Assembly (NCBI GenBank): GCA_903929895.1
Contig: CAIYWM010000867.1
Coordinates: forward strand, 1-6,356
Origin: an uncultured Alphaproteobacteria bacterium
GTDB lineage: Bacteria; Pseudomonadota; Alphaproteobacteria; Reyranellales; Reyranellaceae
Length of the DNA: 6,356 bases
Reading direction: 5' to 3'
In this document: piece after piece, positions 1 to 5,941 of the stretch
How positions within the stretch are numbered: the stretch's first letter is position 1
How the letters are laid out: each line of letters opens with the position of its first letter
Program-made: the position numbers and the translations under genes
The notes under the pieces: model-generated
Database searches by the model: none
What the model saw: the letters and a program-made list of their open reading frames with translations, nothing else
What the model was told of the DNA's origin: nothing

Positions 1-164
1 GACCAGCTACGCTCTCCATGGCTGCTCTCCTCTATAAGTGGGCCCTTGGGGCACCTCGCAGTGACCCCGCATTAGTTCCCTCTTGGAGAGCAGCCACTCA
101 AGCCGCCCTTCATCCACAATCACACCACCTCAGGACGACAATTGCACAATGATAGTTCTGGCAA
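1..164. other. Non-coding or unassigned stretch downstream of otsA
   Basis: No convincing gene lies in this stretch, which follows the otsA stop codon. Short open frames exist on both strands (a 36-codon minus-strand frame from a GTG at 117 to a TAG at 7-9, and a plus-strand frame from an ATG at 18 to a TGA at 149-151), but neither has recognisable motifs. Codon choice in the minus-strand frame, with several A- or T-ending codons and AGA/AGG arginines, is unlike the strongly GC-ending codons of the neighbouring genes. The clearest structure is the inverted repeat at 19-96, listed separately. No hairpin followed by a T-run was found on the minus strand here, so otsA has no obvious intrinsic terminator in this window. 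Confidence 0.5.
19..96. repeat. Perfect 12-bp inverted repeat (possible RNA hairpin)
   Basis: Positions 19-30 (TGGCTGCTCTCC) and 85-96 (GGAGAGCAGCCA) are exact reverse complements separated by 54 bases. Inside the loop, GGGGCAC at 48-54 can pair with GTGACCCC at 61-68 with one bulged A, giving a smaller hairpin. No T-run follows either arm, so it does not look like an intrinsic terminator, and no target-site duplication flanks it, so a transposon origin is not supported. Read on the minus strand, the second arm contains GGAGAG five bases before an ATG at 19-17 that could start a gene leaving the window. The repeat itself is seen directly; any role as a structured leader or small RNA is inference. 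Confidence 0.55.
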
Positions 165-1547
165 TTACGCGGCTCGCGCGATCACCGGGGCTTCGAGGGC
201 TTCGATGAAGCGCTGACAGTAAGCTTCAGCCGTCGTCCGCATCACCTTCTCCCGAAGCACGCTCTGGCGCTCCTGGCGTTCCGACAGCGGCATCGACAGC
301 GCCACATGCATCGCATCGGCGATGGCGTCGGGATCGAACGGGTTGACGATCAGCGCTTCGGTCAGGTCCTGGGCGGCGCCGGCGAACTGCGACAGGACGA
401 GAACGCCGGGATCCTCGTCGGACTGCGCCGCCACGAACTCCTTGGCGACGAGGTTCATCCCATCGCGCAGCGGCGTCACCACACCGATCCGGCCGAGACG
501 ATAGAGGCCCGCCAGGGTGGCGCGCGGCGCACCGCGCGTCGAATAGCGCAACGGCGTCCAGTCGAACTCCGAGAAACGGCCGTTGATTCGTCCCGCCAGC
601 CGGTCGAGTTCGGTGCGCAGCCTGCGATACTCGTCGACCTCCTCGCGCGAGCGCGGACAGATCTGCAGGAAGTGGATCTTCCGCTTGTGCTCGGGGTGCT
701 TCTCGATCAGGCGGCCGAAGGCCTCGAAGCGGTGAGGTAGGCCCTTGGAATAGTCCAACCGGTCGACCCCGATGGCGAGCGCGCGGTTCGACAGGCTTTC
801 TGCAACCCGCAGCACCTCCTTGTCGCCCTCGGCCCGTACGGCGTCCTGGGCGAAGCCTTGGGCATCGATGCCGATCGGGTCGGCGAAGGCGCGCACGCGG
901 CGCCCGGCCAGCCGGATCCACTCGCCTTCAACCGTGGCGCCCAGCAGGCGCTGCGCGCAGTCGCGAAAGTCGCGCGCATGTTCCTCGGTCTGGAAGCCCA
1001 CCACGTCGTAGGCGCAGAGATCGGCCACCAGTTCGCGCGCCACCGGCATGGCTTCGAGCATCGATGGCGGGACGAACGGAACGTGCAGGAAGAAGCCGAT
1101 CCGGCCTTCGAAGCCCTCCTTGCGCAAGAGGCGGGCGAAGGGAATGAGATGGTAGTCGTGCGCCCAGACCGTGTCGTCGCCCTGCAGCAGAGGCGCCAGA
1201 GACCTGGCGAAGGAGCGGTTGACCGAGAGATAGCCCTCGTAGTCCTCGCGGCGGAAATGCATCAGGCCGAGCCGGAAGTGCAGCAAGGGCCATAGCGCGC
1301 CGTTGGCGAAGCCGACATAGAAGCCGCGATAGGCGTCGGGCGTCAGATCGACGGTGGCATAGGTGACCCCACGCGCCTCGACGATGGCGGGCTGGGTCGA
1401 GGGCTCCGCGTTGAGGCGGCCGCTCCACCCGAACCACATCGCGCCGGGCGTCAGGAGATCGCGCAGCGCGACGGCCAGGCCGCCCGCCGCCGTGCCCCGC
1501 GCCTTGGGAACGGGCACGCGGTTGGAGACGATCACGAGGCGTGCCAC
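165..1547 (-). CDS. otsA: Alpha,alpha-trehalose-phosphate synthase (UDP-forming), GT20
   Basis: Cytoplasmic GT20 glycosyltransferase that joins UDP-glucose and glucose-6-phosphate to make trehalose-6-phosphate, the first step of the OtsAB pathway. The 460 residues match the usual length of bacterial OtsA. The family's substrate-binding residues are all visible: Arg10 in SNRVP, Gly22-Gly23, Trp41 in FGWSG, Tyr77 and Trp86 in the [15 protein letters not shown] stretch, Asp131 in WAHDYHL, His155 in FFLHVPF, Arg263 and Lys268 in DRLDYSKGL, and Asp362 and Glu370 in [14 protein letters not shown]. The frame stays open upstream to 2147, but that part is a shadow of the GH15 gene. A GTG at 1547-1545 starts exactly at the conserved N-terminus and is preceded by AGGAGG at 1557-1552 inside the upstream gene. 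It overlaps the GH15 3' end by 16 nt and is the last gene of the otsB-GH15-otsA operon. The stop is TAA at 167-165. Confidence 0.97.
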   Translation of the reverse strand: MARLVIVSNRVPVPKARGTAAGGLAVALRDLLTPGAMWFGWSGRLNAEPSTQPAIVEARGVTYATVDLTPDAYRGFYVGFANGALWPLLHFRLGLMHFRREDYEGYLSVNRSFARSLAPLLQGDDTVWAHDYHLIPFARLLRKEGFEGRIGFFLHVPFVPPSMLEAMPVARELVADLCAYDVVGFQTEEHARDFRDCAQRLLGATVEGEWIRLAGRRVRAFADPIGIDAQGFAQDAVRAEGDKEVLRVAESLSNRALAIGVDRLDYSKGLPHRFEAFGRLIEKHPEHKRKIHFLQICPRSREEVDEYRRLRTELDRLAGRINGRFSEFDWTPLRYSTRGAPRATLAGLYRLGRIGVVTPLRDGMNLVAKEFVAAQSDEDPGVLVLSQFAGAAQDLTEALIVNPFDPDAIADAMHVALSMPLSERQERQSVLREKVMRTTAEAYCQRFIEALEAPVIARAA

Positions 1548-3331
1548 AGCCCCTCCTCCCAGCTCCGCGAGAGCCGCATGGCCGACAGGATGAGGCCGAC
1601 CTGGCTGTAGGTCTGGGGGAAGTTGCCCCACAGTTCGCCGGTGCGCGGATCGAGATCCTCCGACAGCAGGCCGACATGGTTGCGGCGGGCCAGCACGTTG
1701 TTGAACAGTTCGAGCGCCTCCTCGCGGCGACCGACGCTGGCCAGCGCATCGATGTACCAGAAGGTGCAAAGCAGGAAGGCGTTGGACGGCGCGCCGAAAT
1801 CGTCGGCCTCGACGTAGCGCATGATGAAGCCGTTCTTCATCAGCTTGCGCGACACCATGTCGATGGTTGCGTGGAAGCGCGGGTCGTCGGAGCGCAGCAG
1901 GCCGATCTCCGGCAGCACGAGACTGGACGCGTCGGCCATCTCGCGGTCGAGCACGCCCGACAGCCAGCCGTCGGACATGGTCGCGCGCTGCATGATCTCC
2001 TGCCGCAGCACGCCCGCCTTGGCGAGCCATTCGCGCGATTCGCCGCCCAGGCCGACCCGCCGGGCGATCAGCCCGAGCCGGTGCTGGGCCGCCCAGCACA
2101 TGGCGGCGGAGAAGGTGTGGACCTCTTCGCGCTCGCGGTACTCCCACAGGCCGGCGTCGGGCGTGAGGGCGGCGCGGTGAGCCTCGTTGCCGACGGCGCA
2201 GAGCTGGCGATAGAGCTCGACGTCGCCCTGACGGGGCAGGCGCTCGTCCCAGAACATCTGCGCCGCCGTCAGCACCATCGAGCCGTACACGTCGTTCTGG
2301 CGCTGGCCGACCGCGGCATTGCCGATACGCACCGGCCCGTAACCGCGATAGCCCGGCAACGTGTCGATCAGGCGCTCGGCCGTGTCAGTCCCCGGTGCGA
2401 TGGGAAAGAGCGGCGCCACATTCTGGACCTCGCCGCGCTTGCTGCCCTCCTCGACCACGTCGATGATGAAGCGCACGTAGCTTTCCATGGTGTGGGTCAC
2501 CGATAGCCGGTTGAGCGCCGTCACGGTGAAGAACGCGTCGCGCAGCCAGGTGAAGCGGTAATCCCAGTTGCGCACCGTGCCGGCGGCTTCCGGCACCGAG
2601 GTCGTGAGCGCGGCCAATACCGCCCCGGTATCCTCGTAGCAGCAGAGCTTCAGGGTGATCGCAGCCCGGATCACCGCGACCTGCCAGTCGAACGGGATGT
2701 TGAGGTCGCGCACCCACCCCTGCCAGTAGATCTCCGTCTCGCTGAGGAAGTTGCGCGACAGCTGATCGACATTGTCGGTGATGCTTTCGTCGGCGCCGAC
2801 GATCATGGTGAGCGGCCGGTCGAGCGAGAATTCGGTCTCGTGCATCACGTAGTTGAGCGAGGCGTCGGTGGTGAGGCGCAGGACCGACGCATCGCCATAG
2901 TAGCGAATGTGATTGCTGCCCACCGTGACCTGCGACTTGCGGGCGCCGTAATTGAATGTGGGCCGCAGGCGCAGGGTGACCCGCGGCCGGCCCGCGACCG
3001 GCTCGAGCCGGCGCATGAGCATCGGGGGTCGGAACATGCGGCCGAAGCGGCGGAAACGCGGGGCGAAGTCCAGGATTCGCGCCGTTCCGCCCGTGCATTC
3101 GATGGTCGTCTCGAGAATCGCGGTGTTGGGAATGTAGCGCTGCCGACTTTCCTTCATGCCGTCGAAGACGGCATCCATGAAGCCTGCCTGCGGATCGTTG
3201 CCGCCGAGCAGGGCGTTGAAGACCGGATCGCCGTCGAGCCGCCCCAGGCCATGCCAGACGTGACGACCGTTGCGGTCGATCAGGCTCGCGATCGAACAGT
3301 TGCCGATGACACCAAGATCCAGAGTGCTCAT
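1532..3331 (-). CDS. Glycoside hydrolase family 15 protein (glucoamylase/trehalase-like)
   Basis: A 599-residue GH15 enzyme with no visible signal peptide, so probably cytoplasmic. An N-terminal beta-sandwich-type region (about 1-210, starting LGVIGNCSIASLIDRNG) precedes the (alpha/alpha)6-barrel catalytic domain. Diagnostic motifs are RNWDYRFTWLRDA at 254-266, GYRGYGPVRIGNAA at 327-340, DAGLWEYR at 392-399 with Glu397 as likely general acid, and LLSEDLDPRTG at 555-565 with Glu558 as likely general base, followed by GNFPQTYSQVGL. The family includes glucoamylases, dextran glucosidases and trehalases (mycobacterial enzymes); the substrate cannot be read from the sequence, but its place between otsB and otsA favours trehalose or a related alpha-glucoside. 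The ATG overlaps the otsB stop as ATGA, with AGGAG at 3349-3345, 13 nt upstream and rather distant, so translational coupling is likely. Its 3' end overlaps otsA. Confidence 0.93.
   Translation of the reverse strand: MSTLDLGVIGNCSIASLIDRNGRHVWHGLGRLDGDPVFNALLGGNDPQAGFMDAVFDGMKESRQRYIPNTAILETTIECTGGTARILDFAPRFRRFGRMFRPPMLMRRLEPVAGRPRVTLRLRPTFNYGARKSQVTVGSNHIRYYGDASVLRLTTDASLNYVMHETEFSLDRPLTMIVGADESITDNVDQLSRNFLSETEIYWQGWVRDLNIPFDWQVAVIRAAITLKLCCYEDTGAVLAALTTSVPEAAGTVRNWDYRFTWLRDAFFTVTALNRLSVTHTMESYVRFIIDVVEEGSKRGEVQNVAPLFPIAPGTDTAERLIDTLPGYRGYGPVRIGNAAVGQRQNDVYGSMVLTAAQMFWDERLPRQGDVELYRQLCAVGNEAHRAALTPDAGLWEYREREEVHTFSAAMCWAAQHRLGLIARRVGLGGESREWLAKAGVLRQEIMQRATMSDGWLSGVLDREMADASSLVLPEIGLLRSDDPRFHATIDMVSRKLMKNGFIMRYVEADDFGAPSNAFLLCTFWYIDALASVGRREEALELFNNVLARRNHVGLLSEDLDPRTGELWGNFPQTYSQVGLILSAMRLSRSWEEGLWHAS
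1552..1557 (-). promoter_or_regulatory. Shine-Dalgarno that fixes the otsA GTG start
   Basis: A perfect AGGAGG on the minus strand (1557-1552), inside a longer GGGAGGAGGGG run, lies 4 nt before the GTG at 1547. It is embedded in the last codons of the GH15 gene, where it encodes part of Glu-Glu-Gly. It selects the GTG over upstream in-frame starts and indicates that ribosomes can load independently on otsA as well as by coupling. Confidence 0.8.
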
Positions 3332-4086
3332 GAATGGGCCGCTGCTCCTGCCGAGGGCTCGTTCAGTCCACGCGCCATGCGTTCGCCATTGCTTAAGAGC
3401 CAGGCGCGCACCTTCGCCGGGTCGCCCTCGAACGCGTCCTGCACACGCAATCCGTCGCCGCCATGGCGTCGCGCCGCGCTCATGCCGGCTTCGTCGGTGA
3501 AATCGTCGCCGATGAAAATCGGCCGACGGCCCTTGAAGGCGCTGTCCTTCATCAATCGCTCGACCGCATGTCCCTTGGAGGTGCCGCGCGGGCCGATCTC
3601 GACGGCTTCACGTGCAGGGATCAGCCGGAACCAGGGGTGGTCTTCGGGCACCAGGGCGCGCACCAGACGCCAGACATCGTCGTGCCGCTCCGGCGCCAGC
3701 CGATAGTGGATCGCGCAGCCGTGGGGCTTGGGTTCGACCAGGACGCCTGGCCATCGCTCCGTCGCCGCCACCAGCGAATCCCGCCAGGCCTGCGTCACGG
3801 CAAGGCCGGCGGGCATCTCTTCCACCGTTCCGTCGCTGAACCGGAGCGTGGCCCCGTGTTCGCCCGCTGCGGCGGAGGTGAACGGTTGCAGGTATTGGTC
3901 GATGGTCTTGAGGGACCGGCCGCTGACGATGGCAAGGCCGCCGCCCAGCAGTGCGTGCAGCCGCATGAGAATGCCGGGGAGATTCGGCGGCACGACCACG
4001 AGCTCGGGCGTCGCAGCGATCTCGAGCAACGTGCCGTCAAGATCCAGGAAAAGCGCGGAACCGTAGTCGAAATCCGTTGATGCCAT
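3328..4086 (-). CDS. otsB: Trehalose-phosphatase
   Basis: HAD-superfamily phosphatase that converts trehalose-6-phosphate to trehalose and phosphate in the cytoplasm, the second step of the OtsAB pathway. The 252 residues fit the family. Visible HAD motifs are I, FLDLDGTL (nucleophile Asp15, acid/base Asp17); II, IVSGRS (Ser55); III, the lysine in RGTSKGHAV (Lys171); and IV, IGDDFTDEAGM (Asp194, Asp195, with Asp198-Glu199). OtsB signatures GEHGA (75-79) and EPKPHGCAIHYR (118-129) are also present. The frame is open back to an ATG at 4248, but that start lies upstream of the promoter at 4223-4199 and would add 54 residues without family similarity. The ATG at 4086-4084 sits just ahead of the HAD motif and has AAAGGGGA at 4098-4091. 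It is first in the operon, and its TGA overlaps the GH15 ATG. Confidence 0.96.
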   Translation of the reverse strand: MASTDFDYGSALFLDLDGTLLEIAATPELVVVPPNLPGILMRLHALLGGGLAIVSGRSLKTIDQYLQPFTSAAAGEHGATLRFSDGTVEEMPAGLAVTQAWRDSLVAATERWPGVLVEPKPHGCAIHYRLAPERHDDVWRLVRALVPEDHPWFRLIPAREAVEIGPRGTSKGHAVERLMKDSAFKGRRPIFIGDDFTDEAGMSAARRHGGDGLRVQDAFEGDPAKVRAWLLSNGERMARGLNEPSAGAAAHS

Positions 4087-4198
4087 CTCGTCCCCTTTGC
4101 GCCGTGGATGCCCTGGGGCGCGAAGAGGCTCTCGACCACTGCACGCCGCGGTTCGGGGACCACCCCCTGTCAAGGCGGCGCCTAGCGCGTGACCGTTC

Positions 4199-4223
4199 AA
4201 CGAGACGAGGGCACGCTGGTTCC
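4199..4223 (-). promoter_or_regulatory. EcfG (general stress sigma factor)-type promoter for otsB operon
   Basis: On the minus strand GGAAC at 4223-4219 is followed, after a spacer of exactly 16 nt, by CGTT at 4202-4199. This equals the published alphaproteobacterial EcfG/SigT consensus GGAAC-N16/17-CGTT. Transcription would begin around 4190, leaving a leader of about 105 nt before the otsB ATG. The match and spacing are seen directly; control by EcfG and its PhyR/NepR cascade is inferred from the pattern and from the stress role of trehalose. Confidence 0.8.
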
Positions 4224-4333
4224 CCCAGAGCCTTCTCCGAACCGGCAAAAGTTGGGCGAATATGTCAGCAAGCAGCCGAGGTCATGACGCACGGATGACA
4301 GGTGCGCGCCGCCCCTCGAGTCGAAAATGGATG

Positions 4334-4358
4334 GCAACGCTCTGCCATGAAGTGCGTT
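4334..4358 (+). promoter_or_regulatory. Probable EcfG-type promoter for the csbD-like gene
   Basis: GCAAC at 4334-4338, a 16-nt spacer and CGTT at 4355-4358 match the EcfG pattern with one mismatch, in the second base of the -35 element. Transcription would start near 4365, giving a leader of about 28 nt that contains the AGGAG ribosome binding site. The position right ahead of a CsbD-family gene and the matching promoter on the other strand support it; the -35 mismatch lowers confidence. Confidence 0.6.
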
Positions 4359-4392
4359 GAGCCATCACAACATTCGACAGAGGAGAAAGCTC

Positions 4393-4581
4393 GTGAGCAG
4401 CACCACCGACAAGATCAAGGGCGTCACCAACGAGGCCATCGGCAACGTCAAGCAGGGCGTCGGCAAGGCCATCGACAGCGACAAGATGCGGGTCGAAGGC
4501 GCGCTCCAGGAGCGCAAGGGCGAGGCCCAGCAGGCTATCGGCAAGACCAAGGACGCGCTCAAGAAGGCGATCGACGGCTAA
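4393..4581 (+). CDS. CsbD family stress-response protein
   Basis: A 62-residue, highly charged, Lys/Ala/Gly-rich protein without signal peptide or membrane segment. The pattern TDKIKGVTNEAIGNVKQGVG followed by MRVEGALQERKGEAQQAIGK is the typical CsbD layout of two related helical segments with KG..NEA.G..K and EG..QE.KGE..Q spacing. CsbD-like proteins (Bacillus CsbD, E. coli YjbJ) are abundant under general stress, but their molecular role is unknown. The GTG at 4393 is chosen because AGGAG (4381-4385) lies 7 nt upstream and the family N-terminus begins there; a longer in-frame TTG start at 4357 would fall in the -10 element of the predicted promoter. It is divergent from the trehalose operon, and a terminator directly downstream suggests a one-gene transcript. 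Confidence 0.93.
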   Translation: MSSTTDKIKGVTNEAIGNVKQGVGKAIDSDKMRVEGALQERKGEAQQAIGKTKDALKKAIDG

Positions 4582-4606
4582 CGCTGTCGGCCTTCGACGA
4601 AGAATC

Positions 4607-4642
4607 AGGGCGCCCGTCGCAAGACGGGCGTCCTTTTTCTTT
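4607..4642 (+). terminator. Rho-independent terminator after the csbD-like gene
   Basis: A 12-bp stem (4607-4618 with 4623-4634, including one G-T pair) is closed by the stable GNRA tetraloop GCAA at 4619-4622 and runs into TTTTTCTTT at 4634-4642. It lies 25 nt past the TAA of the csbD-like gene and 48 nt ahead of the next gene, so it should separate the two transcription units. Confidence 0.92.
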
Positions 4643-4690
4643 GGCCGCGATTGGCCTAGGTTCGGCGCCACCTTCACCGATGGCGGTCCG

Positions 4691-5839
4691 ATGCTCCCTT
4701 GCCAACGCGATCTGTTCGACATTCCGCGCGACGTCTGCTTTCTCAATGCCGCCGCCTGGAGCCCTCTACCGCTCGCGGTTCAGGAGGCGGGGCGCATTGG
4801 CGTGGCGCGCAAGGGCCAGCCGTGGAAACTCGACGCGGATTTCATGTCGAAGCAGTACGAGCGCGCCCGCAAGGCGGCGGCCGCGTTGATAGGCGCCGAC
4901 CCCGTCGACATCGCGCTGATCCCGTCCGTCGGCTACGGCGTGTCGACCGCGGGCAAGGTGATGAGCCTGCCGCGCGGCAGCCGCGTGCTGGTGCTGCAGG
5001 ACGACCATACCTCGCCGGTGCTCGAATGGATGAGCCGCGCCGAGCAGGGCGGCTACACGGTCGAACAGGTGAAGCAGCCGGCCGACGGCGACTGGACGTC
5101 GGCGGTGCTCGAAGCGATGGCCCGCAAGGATACTGCACCGCTCTCGCTTGTCTCGATCTCGTCCGTGCACTGGTCCGACGGCGGCGCCCTCGATCTGTCG
5201 CGCATCGCCGAGGCGGTTCGACAGAAGGGCGCGGCCTTCCTGGTCGATGCCACGCACGACGCCGGCGTCCGCCATATCGACGTGAAGACGCTCGATCCCG
5301 ACTTCCTGATCTTCCCGACCTACAAATGGGTACTGGGCCCTTACGGTCGCGCCTTCATGTATGTCGCCAGGCGCCATCAGAACGGCGTGCCGCTGGAGCA
5401 GACCGCGCCGGCGCGCAAGGGCGTGGCCGCCGAGCAGAAAGTCTACTTCCGCGACCTCTCCTATGCCGACGGCGCGCGCCGCTACGACATGGGTGAGCGC
5501 GACCACTTCATCACGCTCGAAATGGCGGCAGTCGGCATGGAAATGATGGCGGGCTGGGGCAACGATCCCATCGTCGCGCGCCTCACCATGCTGACGGACC
5601 GCCTGGCAGACGGGCTCGAAAACACGGGTGTGCGCGTGATCGACCGCAAGCTGCGCGCGCCGCACCTCCTTTGCCTGCAGTTCCCCAAGGGCATGGCCGA
5701 CGACCTGCCGCAGAAACTCACCGCGGAGAACGTCTACGCCGCGCCGCGCCTCGGCCGCCTGCGCATCAGCCCGCATGTCTACAACGACGAGCAGGACGTC
5801 GATCGCTTCGTCGATGTCTTCAAGAAAGTCGCGCTCTAG
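4691..5839 (+). CDS. Class V aminotransferase-fold PLP-dependent enzyme
   Basis: A 382-residue cytoplasmic fold-type I PLP enzyme of aminotransferase class V (relatives include cysteine desulfurases, isopenicillin N epimerase-like proteins and EgtE-like lyases). The likely Schiff-base lysine is Lys212 in FPTYKWVLGPYG. Asp186 in FLVDATHDAG should bind the PLP pyridine nitrogen, and His189 holds the position that is glutamine in cysteine desulfurases. SVHWSDGGALDL (158-169) matches the family's conserved strand before the aspartate. There is no desulfurase-type catalytic cysteine loop that I can identify, and the C-terminal part ends RLRISPHVYND, as in other members. The reaction and substrate are unknown. 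The ATG at 4691 has only a weak GGCGG upstream, but no other in-frame ATG is close and the N-terminus FLNAAAWSPLP fits the family. It follows the csbD terminator, so it needs its own promoter, which I could not place with confidence. Confidence 0.88.
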   Translation: MLPCQRDLFDIPRDVCFLNAAAWSPLPLAVQEAGRIGVARKGQPWKLDADFMSKQYERARKAAAALIGADPVDIALIPSVGYGVSTAGKVMSLPRGSRVLVLQDDHTSPVLEWMSRAEQGGYTVEQVKQPADGDWTSAVLEAMARKDTAPLSLVSISSVHWSDGGALDLSRIAEAVRQKGAAFLVDATHDAGVRHIDVKTLDPDFLIFPTYKWVLGPYGRAFMYVARRHQNGVPLEQTAPARKGVAAEQKVYFRDLSYADGARRYDMGERDHFITLEMAAVGMEMMAGWGNDPIVARLTMLTDRLADGLENTGVRVIDRKLRAPHLLCLQFPKGMADDLPQKLTAENVYAAPRLGRLRISPHVYNDEQDVDRFVDVFKKVAL

Positions 5840-5941
5840 CCGCAACAAGACGAGCCGTCGGTGGCATCGCGATTGCATTTGATGAGCGGTGCCGGCGCAC
5901 CGAACTGTTGAGGCCGGCGCGCGTAACAGGGGGACTGGTTC

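Larger units (their letters stand above)
4087..4392. other. Divergent intergenic regulatory region between otsB and csbD-like gene
   Basis: This 306-nt gap separates two genes that point away from each other. It contains an EcfG-type promoter on each strand (listed separately), which would give an otsB leader of roughly 100 nt and a csbD leader of roughly 30 nt. The otsB leader includes a small GGGG-ACCA-CCCC hairpin near 4155-4166. A TTGACA on the minus strand at 4173-4168 has no matching -10 element at normal spacing. ATGAC occurs twice 11 bp apart (4284-4288 and 4295-4299), the first copy inside the palindrome GTCATGAC; its meaning is unknown. No protein-coding frame in this gap has support. 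Confidence 0.7.

Noticed and set aside
55..79. A third EcfG-like promoter on the minus strand (GGAAC at 79-75, N16, CGAG at 58-55)
   Set aside because: The -35 is exact, but the -10 has two mismatches of four, and a transcript starting there would lack one arm of the inverted repeat; support is too weak to call.
1548..2147. N-terminal extension of otsA, making a 660-residue protein
   Set aside because: The extra 200 residues are an out-of-frame reading of the GH15 gene with low-complexity Arg/Ala/Gly content; the GTG at 1547 has a perfect AGGAGG and begins at the conserved OtsA N-terminus.
1541..2506. Long plus-strand open frame opposite the GH15 gene (also similar frames at 2840-3706, 3463-4080 and, on the minus strand, 4766-5962)
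   Set aside because: These are antisense shadows produced by high GC content; they lack recognisable domains, while the opposite strand carries clear enzyme motifs.
4145..4173. Housekeeping sigma promoter on the minus strand from a perfect TTGACA at 4173-4168
   Set aside because: The hexamer at 17-nt spacing is CGCGGC, with no resemblance to a -10 element.
4087..4248. Longer otsB start giving 306 residues
   Set aside because: The upstream ATG lies before the predicted EcfG promoter, has no family similarity in its extra 54 residues, and a well-spaced AAAGGGGA supports the ATG at 4086.
4357..4392. Longer csbD start at TTG 4357
   Set aside because: It would fall inside the predicted -10 element; the GTG at 4393 has AGGAG at ideal spacing and matches the family N-terminus.
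4656..4662. CTAGGTT as -10 of a promoter for the aminotransferase gene
   Set aside because: There is no -35-like hexamer at 16-18 nt spacing; that position is the terminator T-run.
5887..5902. Hairpin CGGTGC-CGGC-GCACCG as terminator after the aminotransferase gene
   Set aside because: The stem is only 6 bp and no T-run follows it.
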